Under the pieces are notes generated by a model. It was not told the origin of the DNA and did no database searches. It saw nothing but the letters and a program-made list of their open reading frames with translations. This document shows, piece by piece, positions 35,853 through 45,142 of a DNA stretch of 64,000 nucleotides. This stretch comes from Clostridioides difficile (GTDB lineage: Bacteria; Bacillota; Clostridia; Peptostreptococcales; Peptostreptococcaceae). Where the stretch lies: assembly GCA_012955965.1 (NCBI GenBank), contig JABBZI010000021.1, positions 1 to 64,000 of the forward strand, given 5' to 3'. A program made the translations under genes and the position numbers. The number at the start of each line of letters is the position of its first letter. The stretch's first letter is position 1.

Positions 35853-37514
35853 ATGTTGTTAGTAAAAGTAGAAAATTTAAAGAAATATTATTCTGATAGA
35901 TTAGTTTTAGATATAGATAAGTTTGAAGTTTCAGAAGGCGAGAAAATAGGTCTAGTTGGTTCAAATGGTCAAGGAAAAACAACTTTATTAAGGGCAATAT
36001 TAGGTGAAATAGAAATTGATGAAGGTCAAATTTATCTTACAGACAGCTATTCTTATATAAGTCAAAGTGAAAATAACATTGAAACATGTAATAATAGCAG
36101 AGAAAAGAGTATTTTAAATGCTCCTGATAGATTGGAAGAGTACTTATCAGGAGGTGAAAAAGTTAAGCTAAAGATAGCAGATGCGTTAAGTGATAAGAAA
36201 AGTATATTAATTGCTGATGAACCAACTTCAAACTTAGATAAAAAAAGTATTGGTATTTTAGAAAATATGTTTAAGAGGTATGAGGGAGCATTATTATTAA
36301 TATCCCATGACAGACGTTTCTTAGATGAGTTATGTACAATCATACTGGAGCTAGAGGATGGAAAATTAAAAGCGTATAAAGGCAATTACACTGATTATTT
36401 AATGCAAAAAGATGAAGAAGTAAAAAGAGCTGATTTTGAATATCAGGAATATATTAAAGAGAAAAAAAGACTTGAAAAAGCTCTTTTATACAAAAAAGCT
36501 TTAAGTGATGGTGTAAGAAAAACTCCAAAACGAATGGGTAACTCAGAGGCAAGACTACACAAAATGGGTGGGCAAACTAATAAGAAAAAATTAGACTCAA
36601 ATGTTAAAGCTATAAAAAGTAGAATTGATAAGCTTGATATAAAGAATAAACCTAAGGTTTCTGCTGAAATGAAGATTAAGATTCAAGATGGTATGGAGAT
36701 AATTAGTAAAAATTTAGTAGAGATAAAGGATATGACTTTAACTTTAGGAAATAAACTTTTGCTAGATAATGTTTCTTTTAAAATAAAAAAAGGTAAAAAA
36801 ATAGCTTTACTAGGTGACAATGGATGTGGAAAAAGTACTTTGATAAAAGAAATATTGAGTAATAAAAATGACTGTATAAAAACAAATGGCAAGGTAAAAA
36901 TAGGTTATTTCGACCAACATCAAAATATCTTAGATGAAGAAAATAGTGTTTTATACAACGTTAAGGTTAATAGTTCATTTGATGAGTCTTTTATAAGAAT
37001 AAATTTAAATTTATTTGGATTTAATGGTGATGATGTCTACAAAAAGGTAAAAGTACTAAGTGGTGGAGAAAAAGTAAAAGTAGCACTATGTAAAATAATA
37101 TTGGAAGATAATAACTTTTTAGTATTGGATGAACCAACAAATTACTTAGATATAAAATCTATGGAAGCACTAGAAAAGGCATTGATAAATACTGATAAAA
37201 CTATGCTTATAGTATCTCATGATAGAGTATTTACATCGCATATTTGTAACTATATTGTAGAGATAAAAGATAATAAGATAAGAGAATTTGATTGTACTTA
37301 TGATGAATATATAGTTAATAGAAATAAAAGAAATCCTAGTAGAGATAGTCAAACTAAAAAAGAAAATCTTTTAGTGTTAGAAAATAGACTTACAAATGTT
37401 ATCTCTATGTTGTCCATAGAAAAAGATAACACAAAGAAAGAACATTATGAATCAGAATATAATGAGTTGCTAAAGCAAATCAGCAAAATAAAAAATAGTT
37501 TGTTAGAAAATTAA
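35853..37514 (+). CDS. cplR: ABC-F ribosome protection protein (CplR-like)
   Basis: A 553-residue cytosolic ABC-F protein with two ATP-binding domains and no membrane part. Walker A GSNGQGKTT (first) and GDNGCGKST (second), signatures LSGGEKVK in both, and a basic linker between them (about residues 195-280) that reaches the ribosome in this family. It probably dislodges lincosamide, streptogramin A or pleuromutilin drugs from the ribosome; the name CplR follows the recalled annotation of the C. difficile gene. ATG 35853 follows AAGGAGGG; an in-frame ATG at 35796 would add 19 residues but lies inside the attenuator hairpin region. Confidence 0.85.
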   Translation: MLLVKVENLKKYYSDRLVLDIDKFEVSEGEKIGLVGSNGQGKTTLLRAILGEIEIDEGQIYLTDSYSYISQSENNIETCNNSREKSILNAPDRLEEYLSGGEKVKLKIADALSDKKSILIADEPTSNLDKKSIGILENMFKRYEGALLLISHDRRFLDELCTIILELEDGKLKAYKGNYTDYLMQKDEEVKRADFEYQEYIKEKKRLEKALLYKKALSDGVRKTPKRMGNSEARLHKMGGQTNKKKLDSNVKAIKSRIDKLDIKNKPKVSAEMKIKIQDGMEIISKNLVEIKDMTLTLGNKLLLDNVSFKIKKGKKIALLGDNGCGKSTLIKEILSNKNDCIKTNGKVKIGYFDQHQNILDEENSVLYNVKVNSSFDESFIRINLNLFGFNGDDVYKKVKVLSGGEKVKVALCKIILEDNNFLVLDEPTNYLDIKSMEALEKALINTDKTMLIVSHDRVFTSHICNYIVEIKDNKIREFDCTYDEYIVNRNKRNPSRDSQTKKENLLVLENRLTNVISMLSIEKDNTKKEHYESEYNELLKQISKIKNSLLEN

Positions 37515-37538
37515 ATGTATCTTCATCATTTCAGCAAT

Positions 37539-37582
37539 GAAAAAGAGGTCTATCTCTATTTTGAGATAGGCCTTTTTCATTT
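37539..37582. terminator. Bidirectional terminator between the ABC-F gene and rqcH
   Basis: GAAAAAGAGGTCTATCTC pairs with GAGATAGGCCTTTTTC with one mismatch; A and T runs on both sides. The genes converge. Confidence 0.85.
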
Positions 37583-37634
37583 GACATGATAATGTATAAT
37601 TATTTTAAATTAAATTTTATATTTAATTTAAACT

Positions 37635-39410
37635 TTATTCTGATTTAATTTTAAGCTTGGCTACCATTTCTTCTTCAGGAGTAACATAAATAGTACTATT
37701 AGTCTCGTAAATAACCATACCTGGTTTAGAACCGCTAGGTTTTTTTACATTTTTTCTTTTAGTGTAGTCTATAGGTACTTGAGAAGAAAGCTTTGACTTA
37801 CTAAAAAATGCTGCCAGCATAGCTCCTTCAAATATAGTGCTATCAGGTACTTCCTTACCAGCACACTTTATTATTACGTGAGAACCAGGAATATTCTTTG
37901 TGTGCATCCACAAGTCATCATTATCAGCAAGTCTTAGTGTAAGATAGTCATTCTGTTTATTATTTTTACCAACTAAAATCTTAAATCCATCAGAAGAAAT
38001 AAATTCATGAGGTTTTGTAGAAGGAATAGTATCCTTTTTGCTATTTTTCTTTTGAGCTTTGATATAACCAACTTTAGCAAGTTCTTCTTTTATATCTTGT
38101 AGTTCAGCTAAATTTTCGCAGTTTTCAATACTTAAAATTATATTTTCTAAGTAATCTATTTCTTCCTTATTTAATGAAATCTGATGAGATATTTCAACTT
38201 TAGCATGTTTCATTTTATTATACTTTTTAAAATATTTTTGAGCATTTTCAGATGGTGTCAAGTTTTTGTTTAATTCTATAGTTACATTGTTACAATTTTC
38301 ATCATAAAAATTAGCAACTTCAATATTTTCCATACCTTTTTCTACCATATAGATATATGAAGTAATCAACTCTCCTTTTACCTTATAAATATCTGCATTT
38401 TCAGACTCTGATAATTCTTCCTCTTGTTTCTTTAGTTTATTATAAAGTCTATCAAGTTTAACTGATATACTCTTCTTTAAGTCAGATGAACGTTGATTAA
38501 TTCTATCCTTAATATCTTTAGTTCTATAAAAATCTTCTAGGATACGAGACATACTATCTTTATTGATATATGATAAATCATTAAATAATGTAAGATTTAC
38601 ACAACTGAAATCTACTACTTTATCCACTTTTTTATCTATAACAATACAAGGTGAGTATTTGCTAGCATTTATAGCACTGAACAAACTACAAAATTCTTTG
38701 TATAAAGAATCAAACTGTTCGTTAGTTACATCCTTTATAGAAGTACTTTGATTTACATTTGCTCGGTAACAGATTTCTTTGGCTATAGTAGGGCTTATAC
38801 CTAGAAATTTAGAATATATAGACTTAAAAATAGGTCCTTCAAATTCATTCAAGTTATTAATAAACAAATCTTTAGATATACTATCAAGAGGGTTAAGTTT
38901 ATCTTGTTTTGGTGGCAACGAATAGCTATGAGCAGGTAAAACCTGACGCACTCTACTTATGCTAAAAGGTACTCTTTTTATTGAATCTATAATTTTATCA
39001 TCTTCATCATGAGTTATTATTATGTTGCTATGTCTTCCCATAATTTCAATCATAATATTTTTAGTTGTTTTTTCTTTTAGTTCATCCAAGGATTCAATAC
39101 TTATCTTTATTATTCTTTCAAAGCCTATCTGAGAAATTTCTACTATGTTACCACCTTGTATATATTTTCTAAGTAACATACAAAACATAGGTGCTTTTAG
39201 AGGGTTTTCTTTTTGATAATTACTTGTAAGATAAACCCTAGGATTTGAAGCACTTGCACTTAAAACTAATCTGAAATTTTCTTTATTATTTCTTATATTA
39301 AAAATTACCTCATCATCTTCAGGTTGATGTATTTTATCTATTTTACCGCCTGTAAGTTTTGATGATAATTCATCTACTATTGAATGTATAACTAATCCAT
39401 CTAATGCCAT
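37635..39410 (-). CDS. rqcH: RqcH (NFACT family), ribosome-associated quality control
   Basis: A 591-residue protein with the NFACT-N domain, a central coiled coil (about residues 300-420) and an NFACT-R domain at the C-terminus (WMHTKNIPGSHVIIK). RqcH binds 50S subunits with stalled peptidyl-tRNA and adds Ala tails to mark the chain for degradation. Older annotations call it fibronectin-binding protein FbpA. Start M of MALDGLVIHS has AAAGGGG 9 nt upstream; a GTG at 39419 touches the SD. ylmH in this window acts in the same rescue process. Confidence 0.93.
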   Translation of the reverse strand: MALDGLVIHSIVDELSSKLTGGKIDKIHQPEDDEVIFNIRNNKENFRLVLSASASNPRVYLTSNYQKENPLKAPMFCMLLRKYIQGGNIVEISQIGFERIIKISIESLDELKEKTTKNIMIEIMGRHSNIIITHDEDDKIIDSIKRVPFSISRVRQVLPAHSYSLPPKQDKLNPLDSISKDLFINNLNEFEGPIFKSIYSKFLGISPTIAKEICYRANVNQSTSIKDVTNEQFDSLYKEFCSLFSAINASKYSPCIVIDKKVDKVVDFSCVNLTLFNDLSYINKDSMSRILEDFYRTKDIKDRINQRSSDLKKSISVKLDRLYNKLKKQEEELSESENADIYKVKGELITSYIYMVEKGMENIEVANFYDENCNNVTIELNKNLTPSENAQKYFKKYNKMKHAKVEISHQISLNKEEIDYLENIILSIENCENLAELQDIKEELAKVGYIKAQKKNSKKDTIPSTKPHEFISSDGFKILVGKNNKQNDYLTLRLADNDDLWMHTKNIPGSHVIIKCAGKEVPDSTIFEGAMLAAFFSKSKLSSQVPIDYTKRKNVKKPSGSKPGMVIYETNSTIYVTPEEEMVAKLKIKSE

Positions 39411-39704
39411 ATATAGCACCCCTTTCTTTGACCAAAATAGTCAGTAAATTAATTATACACATAATATATGCTTTGTGACTAGGGGAAATTTAAACAAGAT
39501 AGTAATATTTGAATTGAATAATTATTTATGCTTATTATGAAAGGAAATACTATATTTTAAAATTAATAATTTAAAGTTGATTAAATGTAAAATAAATATA
39601 GTATAATTATTGTGTAAAGTATAAGTTATTATAATATATGAACTTTAAAAAATAAATCAATTTTAAAGTATAATAGTACACAAATATGAAAGAAGGTTGA
39701 AAAA

Positions 39705-40739
39705 ATGAAATTTATTGATTTAAGAAGTGATACTGTTACTATGCCTACTGATGAAATGAGAGAAGCTATGGCAAAGGCTCCTGTTGGAGATTCAATCTTT
39801 AGGGATGACCCAACTGTAAATAAACTTGAAGAATTAGCAGCAGCTAAAGTTGGAAAAGAAGATGCTATTTTTCTTCCAAGTGGAACTTTTGGAAATCAAC
39901 TGGCTTTATTTACTCACTGCTTAAGAGGACAAGAAATCATTATTGGTAAGGGTTATCACATTGTAACTCATGAAGTTGGAGCACCTGCTGTAATAGCTGG
40001 AGTTCAACTTAGAACTATAGATGAAGATGAAAATGGAGCTCTTAATCCTGAGCTTGTTGAAAAGGCAATTAGAAGAGATGACATACATGAACCACAAACA
40101 GGTCTTATATGTGTAGAAAATGCGTATTCAGGTGGAACTGTTGTGAGTCTTGAAAATTTAAAAGAGATTAAAAAGATAGCTGAGAAACATAACTTACCAG
40201 TACATTTAGACGGGGCAAGATTATTTAATGCAGCATTAACTTTAGGTATAGAAGCTAAAGAAATGGCAAAGTATTGTGATAGTGTTATGTTCTGTGTATC
40301 AAAAGGTTTAGCTGCACCAATGGGCTCTATACTTGCTGGAAGTAAAGAATTCATAGCAAAAGCTAGAAGAAAGCAAAAAATTATGGGTGGAGGAATGAGA
40401 CAAGTTGGTATAGTTGCAGCTGCTGGTATCATTGCCATTGAAAAAATGACATTAAGATTAAATGAAGACCACGAAAATGCAAAGTATTTAGCTTGTGAAT
40501 TAAATAAAATAGATGGCATTGAAGTAAACAATATTAATCCAGACATAAGCATGGTGTTCTTTAAAATGAGTGAAGAGGTTATAAAAGAGGATGTCTTAAT
40601 AAAAGAATTTTTTGACAGAAATATAAAGATTAATAAAATGGAAAATGGTGAGTATAGATTTGTAACTCATGTAGATATCACTAAAGAAGATTTGGATTAT
40701 GTTTTAAAAACACTTAAAGAGTTAATAGGTGTATGTTAA
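39705..40739 (+). CDS. Low-specificity L-threonine aldolase (paralogue 2)
   Basis: A 344-residue PLP enzyme of the threonine aldolase family, cleaving threonine or allo-threonine into glycine and acetaldehyde. Motifs: DLRSDTVTMPT, GYHIVTHEVGAP with the ring-stacking His, HLDGARLFNA and PLP lysine K200 in VSKGLAAPMGS. It is clearly related to the gene at 22436 but stands alone, without a sigma-54 promoter. This copy looks like the housekeeping enzyme. An AAGAAGG SD precedes the ATG. Confidence 0.92.
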   Translation: MKFIDLRSDTVTMPTDEMREAMAKAPVGDSIFRDDPTVNKLEELAAAKVGKEDAIFLPSGTFGNQLALFTHCLRGQEIIIGKGYHIVTHEVGAPAVIAGVQLRTIDEDENGALNPELVEKAIRRDDIHEPQTGLICVENAYSGGTVVSLENLKEIKKIAEKHNLPVHLDGARLFNAALTLGIEAKEMAKYCDSVMFCVSKGLAAPMGSILAGSKEFIAKARRKQKIMGGGMRQVGIVAAAGIIAIEKMTLRLNEDHENAKYLACELNKIDGIEVNNINPDISMVFFKMSEEVIKEDVLIKEFFDRNIKINKMENGEYRFVTHVDITKEDLDYVLKTLKELIGVC

Positions 40740-40891
40740 TAGAAAGCTACAAAAAGAGAATTATAGCTAACTATTAGATGTTTAATTATAAAATTCATAA
40801 ATAGTTTAAATAAAACATACATAAAATTCATATAGAAATATTATTATATAAACATAGAAAGAACTAGCTTAAAAACATAATATAATTACCC

Positions 40892-40983
40892 TAATTGTAA
40901 TGGCAACTCTCCCTCACATCCTCAAATTATAGTTGTCATTACAAAACTTTTCCCATAAATTATAAGTTTATGGGAATTTTTTT
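40892..40983 (+). ncRNA. Candidate short RNA with C-rich loop and terminator
   Basis: TATAAT at 40881-40886 would start an RNA near 40893. It begins at once with a 14-bp stem TTGTAATGGCAACT/AGTTGTCATTACAA (40895-40908 / 40931-40944), with one G-U pair. The 22-nt loop carries CTCCCTC and TCCTC, complementary to SD sequences. A terminator TTCCCATAAA/TTTATGGGAA (40950-40976) with T7 follows. No ORF fits. The -35 is poor. It could instead be an element at the 3' end of the aldolase mRNA. Confidence 0.5.
40950..40983 (+). terminator. Intrinsic terminator upstream of dapF
   Basis: TTCCCATAAA pairs with TTTATGGGAA around a 7-nt loop, followed by T7. It ends the aldolase transcript or the short RNA candidate. 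Confidence 0.85.
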
Positions 40984-41027
40984 ATGTTATAATAGTTTAA
41001 GTGTTAATTTACAAAGGAGCGATACTT

Positions 41028-41858
41028 ATGAAATTTTGGAAACTACATGGAATAGGTAATGATTTTATTGCAGTAGATGGAAGATTCGACAATATAGATT
41101 CATCGAATTATACTGCTTTAGCAAAAAAAGTATGCCATAGAAGATTTTCTGTAGGAGCGGATGGCTTATTAGTCGTAAAAGATTCAAAAGTTGCAGATGT
41201 AGAAATGGTATATTACAATTCTGATGGCTCAAGAGCAGCCATGTGTGGAAATGGTCTTAGATGTTTTTGTAAATTTGTTTATGATAATGGGATAGTAAAA
41301 AAAGAAAATTTTACAGTAGATACATTGGATGGCATTAAAGATATAAAAATAAACCTTACAAATGGCGAAATAAATTCCATAAGAGTCAATATGGGAGAAG
41401 GAAGTTTTATAGCTAAAGATGTTCCAGTATCTACAGATAAAGAGCGTTTTGTGCAAGAAAGTATAAAAGTTCTAGATAGGGATTTTATGCTTACTTCTAT
41501 GTTGATGGGGGTTCCTCATACAGTAGTTATAGTAGATGAACTAGATGTGGATGATGTTTGTAAATATGGAAAAGAGATTGAAAATAATAAAATATTTCCT
41601 GAAAAAACGAATGTAAATTTTGTAAAGGTAGAAGATAAGTATAATATACATGTTTACACTTGGGAAAGAGGTTGTGGATATACTTTAGGCTGTGGGACTG
41701 GTATGACTGCATCAGCAATAGTATGCAATTTACTTAACATGGTGGAAAGTAGTGTAAATGTAACTTCTCAAGGTGGAACAGTTAAAATAGATGTAGGAGA
41801 GTTCTCTTATATGACAGGTCCAGCAGTAAAAATATGTGAAGGTGTTTTGGAGGATTAA
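41028..41858 (+). CDS. dapF: Diaminopimelate epimerase
   Basis: A 276-residue cofactor-free epimerase that converts LL- to meso-diaminopimelate for lysine and cell-wall synthesis. The two catalytic Cys residues are in MCGNGLRCF and GCGTGMTASA. ATG 41028 follows AAAGGAG; the in-frame start at 41001 is upstream of this SD. A TATAAT at 40988-40992 region may be its -10, right after the terminator. It is the first gene of a run with yicC, gmk, rpoZ and coaBC (3-nt gap to yicC). Confidence 0.96.
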   Translation: MKFWKLHGIGNDFIAVDGRFDNIDSSNYTALAKKVCHRRFSVGADGLLVVKDSKVADVEMVYYNSDGSRAAMCGNGLRCFCKFVYDNGIVKKENFTVDTLDGIKDIKINLTNGEINSIRVNMGEGSFIAKDVPVSTDKERFVQESIKVLDRDFMLTSMLMGVPHTVVIVDELDVDDVCKYGKEIENNKIFPEKTNVNFVKVEDKYNIHVYTWERGCGYTLGCGTGMTASAIVCNLLNMVESSVNVTSQGGTVKIDVGEFSYMTGPAVKICEGVLED

Positions 41859-41861
41859 GTA

Positions 41862-42743
41862 ATGGCTATAAGTATGACTGGTTTCGGAAGAGGGGAATAC
41901 AAAGATGACAATTATTATTTTCTAGTGGAATGTAAAACGATAAATCATAAGTATTCAGATATAAATATACGTCTTCCAAGAAAAATTTCATTTTTAGAGG
42001 ATAAAGTTAGAAATTTAGTAAAAAATTATGTAAAAAGAGGAAGAGTAGATTTATACATAAAATTTGACTTATTAGGCAAAGAAGATGTAAACTTAAACTT
42101 TGACGAAGGACTAGCTTCTCAATATATAGAGATACTAAAAGAAATAAAAAACAAATTCGATATTATAGATGATATTAGTGTTATGAATGTTGCAAGGTTT
42201 CCTGATATTGTAAAAATAGAAGAAAAAGAAGACGATGAAGATTTATTATGGTCAATGTTGAATCAAGCCGTTGAAGACGCATTAATAAAATTAAAAGAAA
42301 TGAGAAGTGAAGAAGGTAAAAAACTAGCAGAAGATATTACTATGAGATGTGATTTATTAAAAACTCATATAGAAGAAATTGAAAAATATTCAAGTAGTGT
42401 TGTAGAAGATTATAGGGAAAAATTGAATTTAAGAATAAGTGAATTGTTGGATGACCCAAGTATAATGGATGAAAATAGATTGGCACAAGAAGTTGCAATA
42501 TATGCAGATAAAAGTAGTATAACAGAAGAAATAGTTAGATTTAAAAGTCATATAGGCCAACTTAAAAACACTATATTTAAAGACGATTCTATAGGTAGAA
42601 AAATTGATTTCTTAATACAAGAGATGAACAGAGAGACTAATACTATAGGTTCAAAGTCATCTGATATAAATATAACTAATTTAGTCGTGGAAGTAAAAAG
42701 CGAATTAGAAAAAATAAGAGAACAAATACAAAATATAGAGTAA
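41862..42743 (+). CDS. YicC family endoribonuclease
   Basis: A 293-residue protein of the YicC/YloC family, whose members cleave RNA; E. coli YicC helps degrade the sRNA RyhB. The conserved start MAISMTGFGRGEY and the C-terminal GRKIDFLIQEMNRETNTIGSK motif (catalytic region) are present. It starts 3 nt after dapF and precedes gmk by 29 nt. The small gene remA, found between yicC and gmk in many Firmicutes, is missing here. Confidence 0.9.
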   Translation: MAISMTGFGRGEYKDDNYYFLVECKTINHKYSDINIRLPRKISFLEDKVRNLVKNYVKRGRVDLYIKFDLLGKEDVNLNFDEGLASQYIEILKEIKNKFDIIDDISVMNVARFPDIVKIEEKEDDEDLLWSMLNQAVEDALIKLKEMRSEEGKKLAEDITMRCDLLKTHIEEIEKYSSSVVEDYREKLNLRISELLDDPSIMDENRLAQEVAIYADKSSITEEIVRFKSHIGQLKNTIFKDDSIGRKIDFLIQEMNRETNTIGSKSSDINITNLVVEVKSELEKIREQIQNIE

Positions 42744-42772
42744 GAATACAATATTAGAAGGGGAATGCTTAA

Positions 42773-43390
42773 ATGTTTGCGAAAAAAGGATTATTGCTAG
42801 TTGTATCAGGACCATCAGGTGCAGGAAAAGGTACTATTTGCAAAGAACTACTTAAAGAAAATGATACAATAAAACTTTCTGTATCAGCTACTACAAGAAA
42901 ACCAAGAACTGGAGAAGTTGATGGAGTAAATTATTTCTTCATAAGTAAGGAAAAGTTTGGAGAAATGATAAAAAAAGGTGAGTTTTTGGAGTATGCTCAA
43001 ATTTATGATAATTTTTATGGAACTCCAAAAGCAGCAATAATGGAATGTTTAGAAAAAGGTCAGGATGTACTATTAGAGATTGAAATGCAAGGGGCAAAAC
43101 AAATAAAAGAAGTTTGCCCAGAGGGAGTATTTATATTTGTACTACCACCATCACTTGAAGAACTAAAAAATAGAATTGTTGGAAGAGGTACAGAAACAGA
43201 AGCTGAAATAGAAAAGAGATTTAGTTGTGCATATGAAGAGATTAAAATGATTAAGGATTATGATTATTTTATATTTAATGAAGATGTAAAAACATCTGCT
43301 AAAGAAATAGAAGGTATAATATCATCTGAAAAGAATAAAGTTAGCAGATATAAAAATATTATAATAGAGAAATTCAAGGAGGAATTATAA
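42773..43390 (+). CDS. gmk: Guanylate kinase
   Basis: A 205-residue kinase that phosphorylates GMP to GDP. P-loop GPSGAGKG at residues 13-20, the GMP-binding SATTRKPRTGEVDGVNYFF region, and the lid RIVGRGTETE are present. The SD AAGGGG lies before the ATG. Its end is 2 nt before rpoZ, whose SD AAGGAGG lies in the last codons of gmk. Confidence 0.96.
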   Translation: MFAKKGLLLVVSGPSGAGKGTICKELLKENDTIKLSVSATTRKPRTGEVDGVNYFFISKEKFGEMIKKGEFLEYAQIYDNFYGTPKAAIMECLEKGQDVLLEIEMQGAKQIKEVCPEGVFIFVLPPSLEELKNRIVGRGTETEAEIEKRFSCAYEEIKMIKDYDYFIFNEDVKTSAKEIEGIISSEKNKVSRYKNIIIEKFKEEL

Positions 43391-43392
43391 TT

Positions 43393-43659
43393 ATGTTAAA
43401 ACCATCTATCAATGAGGTACTAGAAAAAATAGACAACAGATACTATTTAGTAGGGACTGTTTCAAAGAGAGCAAGAAAATTAATTGATGGAGAAGAGCCA
43501 TATGTTTCAAATAAAGCTAAAGAAAAGCCTGTATGTGTAGCTACTAAGGAAGTTGCAAGTGGAAAAATAACATATAGATTATTGACAGAAGAAGAAATAG
43601 AGATAGAAGAAGCTAGACACCACGCTGAGCAACATAAACAAATTTCAGAAGAGGAGTAA
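43393..43659 (+). CDS. rpoZ: RNA polymerase omega subunit
   Basis: An 88-residue omega subunit that helps assemble the beta' subunit. It has the typical N-terminal core (PSINEVLEKIDNRYYLVGTVSKRARKL region split across two helices) and an acidic C-terminal tail with EIEIEEARHHAE. Position between gmk and coaBC is the standard Firmicute order. Confidence 0.95.
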   Translation: MLKPSINEVLEKIDNRYYLVGTVSKRARKLIDGEEPYVSNKAKEKPVCVATKEVASGKITYRLLTEEEIEIEEARHHAEQHKQISEEE

Positions 43660-43663
43660 GGAC

Positions 43664-44863
43664 ATGCTAAAAGATAAAACTGTTGTAATTGGCATAAGCG
43701 GCGGAATCGCTGCGTATAAGGCTTGTGATGTTGTAAGTAAGTTAAAAAAACTAAATGCAAATATCCATGTTATAATGACAAAATCGGCAACAGAGTTTGT
43801 TAAACCACTTACACTTCAATCACTAAGTCAAAATTATGTAGTAGAAGATATGTTTGAAGAACCAAAAACTTGGGAAGTTGAGCATATATCATTAGCAAAA
43901 AAGGCAGATTTATTCTTAATAGTGCCAGCAAGTGCAAATATTATAGGAAAAATTGCAAATGGTATAGCTGATGATATGTTGACAACTACTGTTATGGCAA
44001 CCAAAGCACAAGTTCTTATAGCACCAGCTATGAATACTAATATGTATGAAAATCCAATTGTCCAAAAAAATATTCAGACTTTAAAGGATTTTGGGTACAA
44101 ATTTATTGAACCAGAAAGTGGAAGACTTGCATGTGGAGATATTGGAGCAGGTAAATTGGCTAGTCCAGATGTAATAGTAGAGGAAGTATTAGCTAATATT
44201 ACTAAAGAGCAAGATTTAAAAGGGCAAAGCATTATAGTTACAGCTGGTCCAACTGTAGAAAGTATAGACCCAGTAAGATATTTAACTAATAGGTCTTCTG
44301 GGAAAATGGGATATTCTATAGCAAGAGAAGCTATATCTAGAGGCGCTGATGTAACATTAATATCAGGTCCTACAAATCTTTCTATTCCACAAAACCTTAA
44401 AAAGTTTGTGAAAATAGAGTCCGCACAAGATTTGTATGAAGCAGTAGTATCAAATTTAAGTGAAAATAAAATAGTAATTCAAAGTGCAGCAGTTGCAGAT
44501 TATAAGCCAAAAACCTATTCTGACAAAAAGATTAAAAAGAAGAATGATGATTTATCAATAGAACTAAGTAGGAATTATGATATTGCTTATGAAATAGGAA
44601 AAATAAAAGAAGATAGGATATTAGTAGGATTTGCAGCTGAAACTAACGACCTTATAGAACATGCCAAAGGAAAAATAAAAAAGAAAAATCTAGATTTTAT
44701 TGTGGCAAATGACTTAACTAAAGAGGGTGCTGGTTTTAGAACTGATACTAATATTGTAAAAATAATAGATGTAGAAGGAAATATTACGGAGTATCCTAAA
44801 ATGAAAAAAGAAGAAGTAGCTAATGTCATTTTAAATAGAATTAAAACGTTACTTGAGAAATAA
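43664..44863 (+). CDS. coaBC: Bifunctional phosphopantothenoylcysteine decarboxylase/synthetase
   Basis: A 399-residue enzyme for two steps of coenzyme A synthesis. The N-terminal CoaC flavoprotein (about 1-185) has GISGGIAAYK, the PAMNTNMYENP motif and the catalytic Cys in RLACGDIGAG. The C-terminal CoaB domain (about 186-399) has TAGPTVESIDPVRYLTN and the SAAVADYKPK motif. It starts 4 nt after rpoZ. After it comes a long hairpin before priA. Confidence 0.95.
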   Translation: MLKDKTVVIGISGGIAAYKACDVVSKLKKLNANIHVIMTKSATEFVKPLTLQSLSQNYVVEDMFEEPKTWEVEHISLAKKADLFLIVPASANIIGKIANGIADDMLTTTVMATKAQVLIAPAMNTNMYENPIVQKNIQTLKDFGYKFIEPESGRLACGDIGAGKLASPDVIVEEVLANITKEQDLKGQSIIVTAGPTVESIDPVRYLTNRSSGKMGYSIAREAISRGADVTLISGPTNLSIPQNLKKFVKIESAQDLYEAVVSNLSENKIVIQSAAVADYKPKTYSDKKIKKKNDDLSIELSRNYDIAYEIGKIKEDRILVGFAAETNDLIEHAKGKIKKKNLDFIVANDLTKEGAGFRTDTNIVKIIDVEGNITEYPKMKKEEVANVILNRIKTLLEK

Positions 44864-44910
44864 GAACTTTTTTAAATATGATATTTGTGTATTTTATCAC
44901 AGCTAAAGTA

Positions 44911-44978
44911 GCTGAAAGCTGCAATTTAATTTTAGCGAGTAAAAACTCGCAAATGTCAGTTAAATTGTAGTTTTCAGC
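44911..44978 (+). repeat. Long hairpin between coaBC and priA
   Basis: GCTGAAAGCTGCAATTTAA (44911-44929) pairs with TTAAATTGTAGTTTTCAGC (44960-44978), and the tip holds a second perfect stem GCGAG/CTCGC (44935-44950). It ends with TTTATTTT. It may be a large terminator or a small interspersed element; there is no clean T tract. Confidence 0.5.
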
Positions 44979-45142
44979 ATTTATTTTGCCATAAAGTATA
45001 AAATATAATTAATAGTTAACTATTAAGATATAGTTAATATTATTAATGACTTGAAATTTTTTATAAATACTGAGATTTTTGACATTTTGTAAAATATATT
45101 AGAATATAAACAGTAGATTAAATTTAAAGTAGAGGTTTTACA

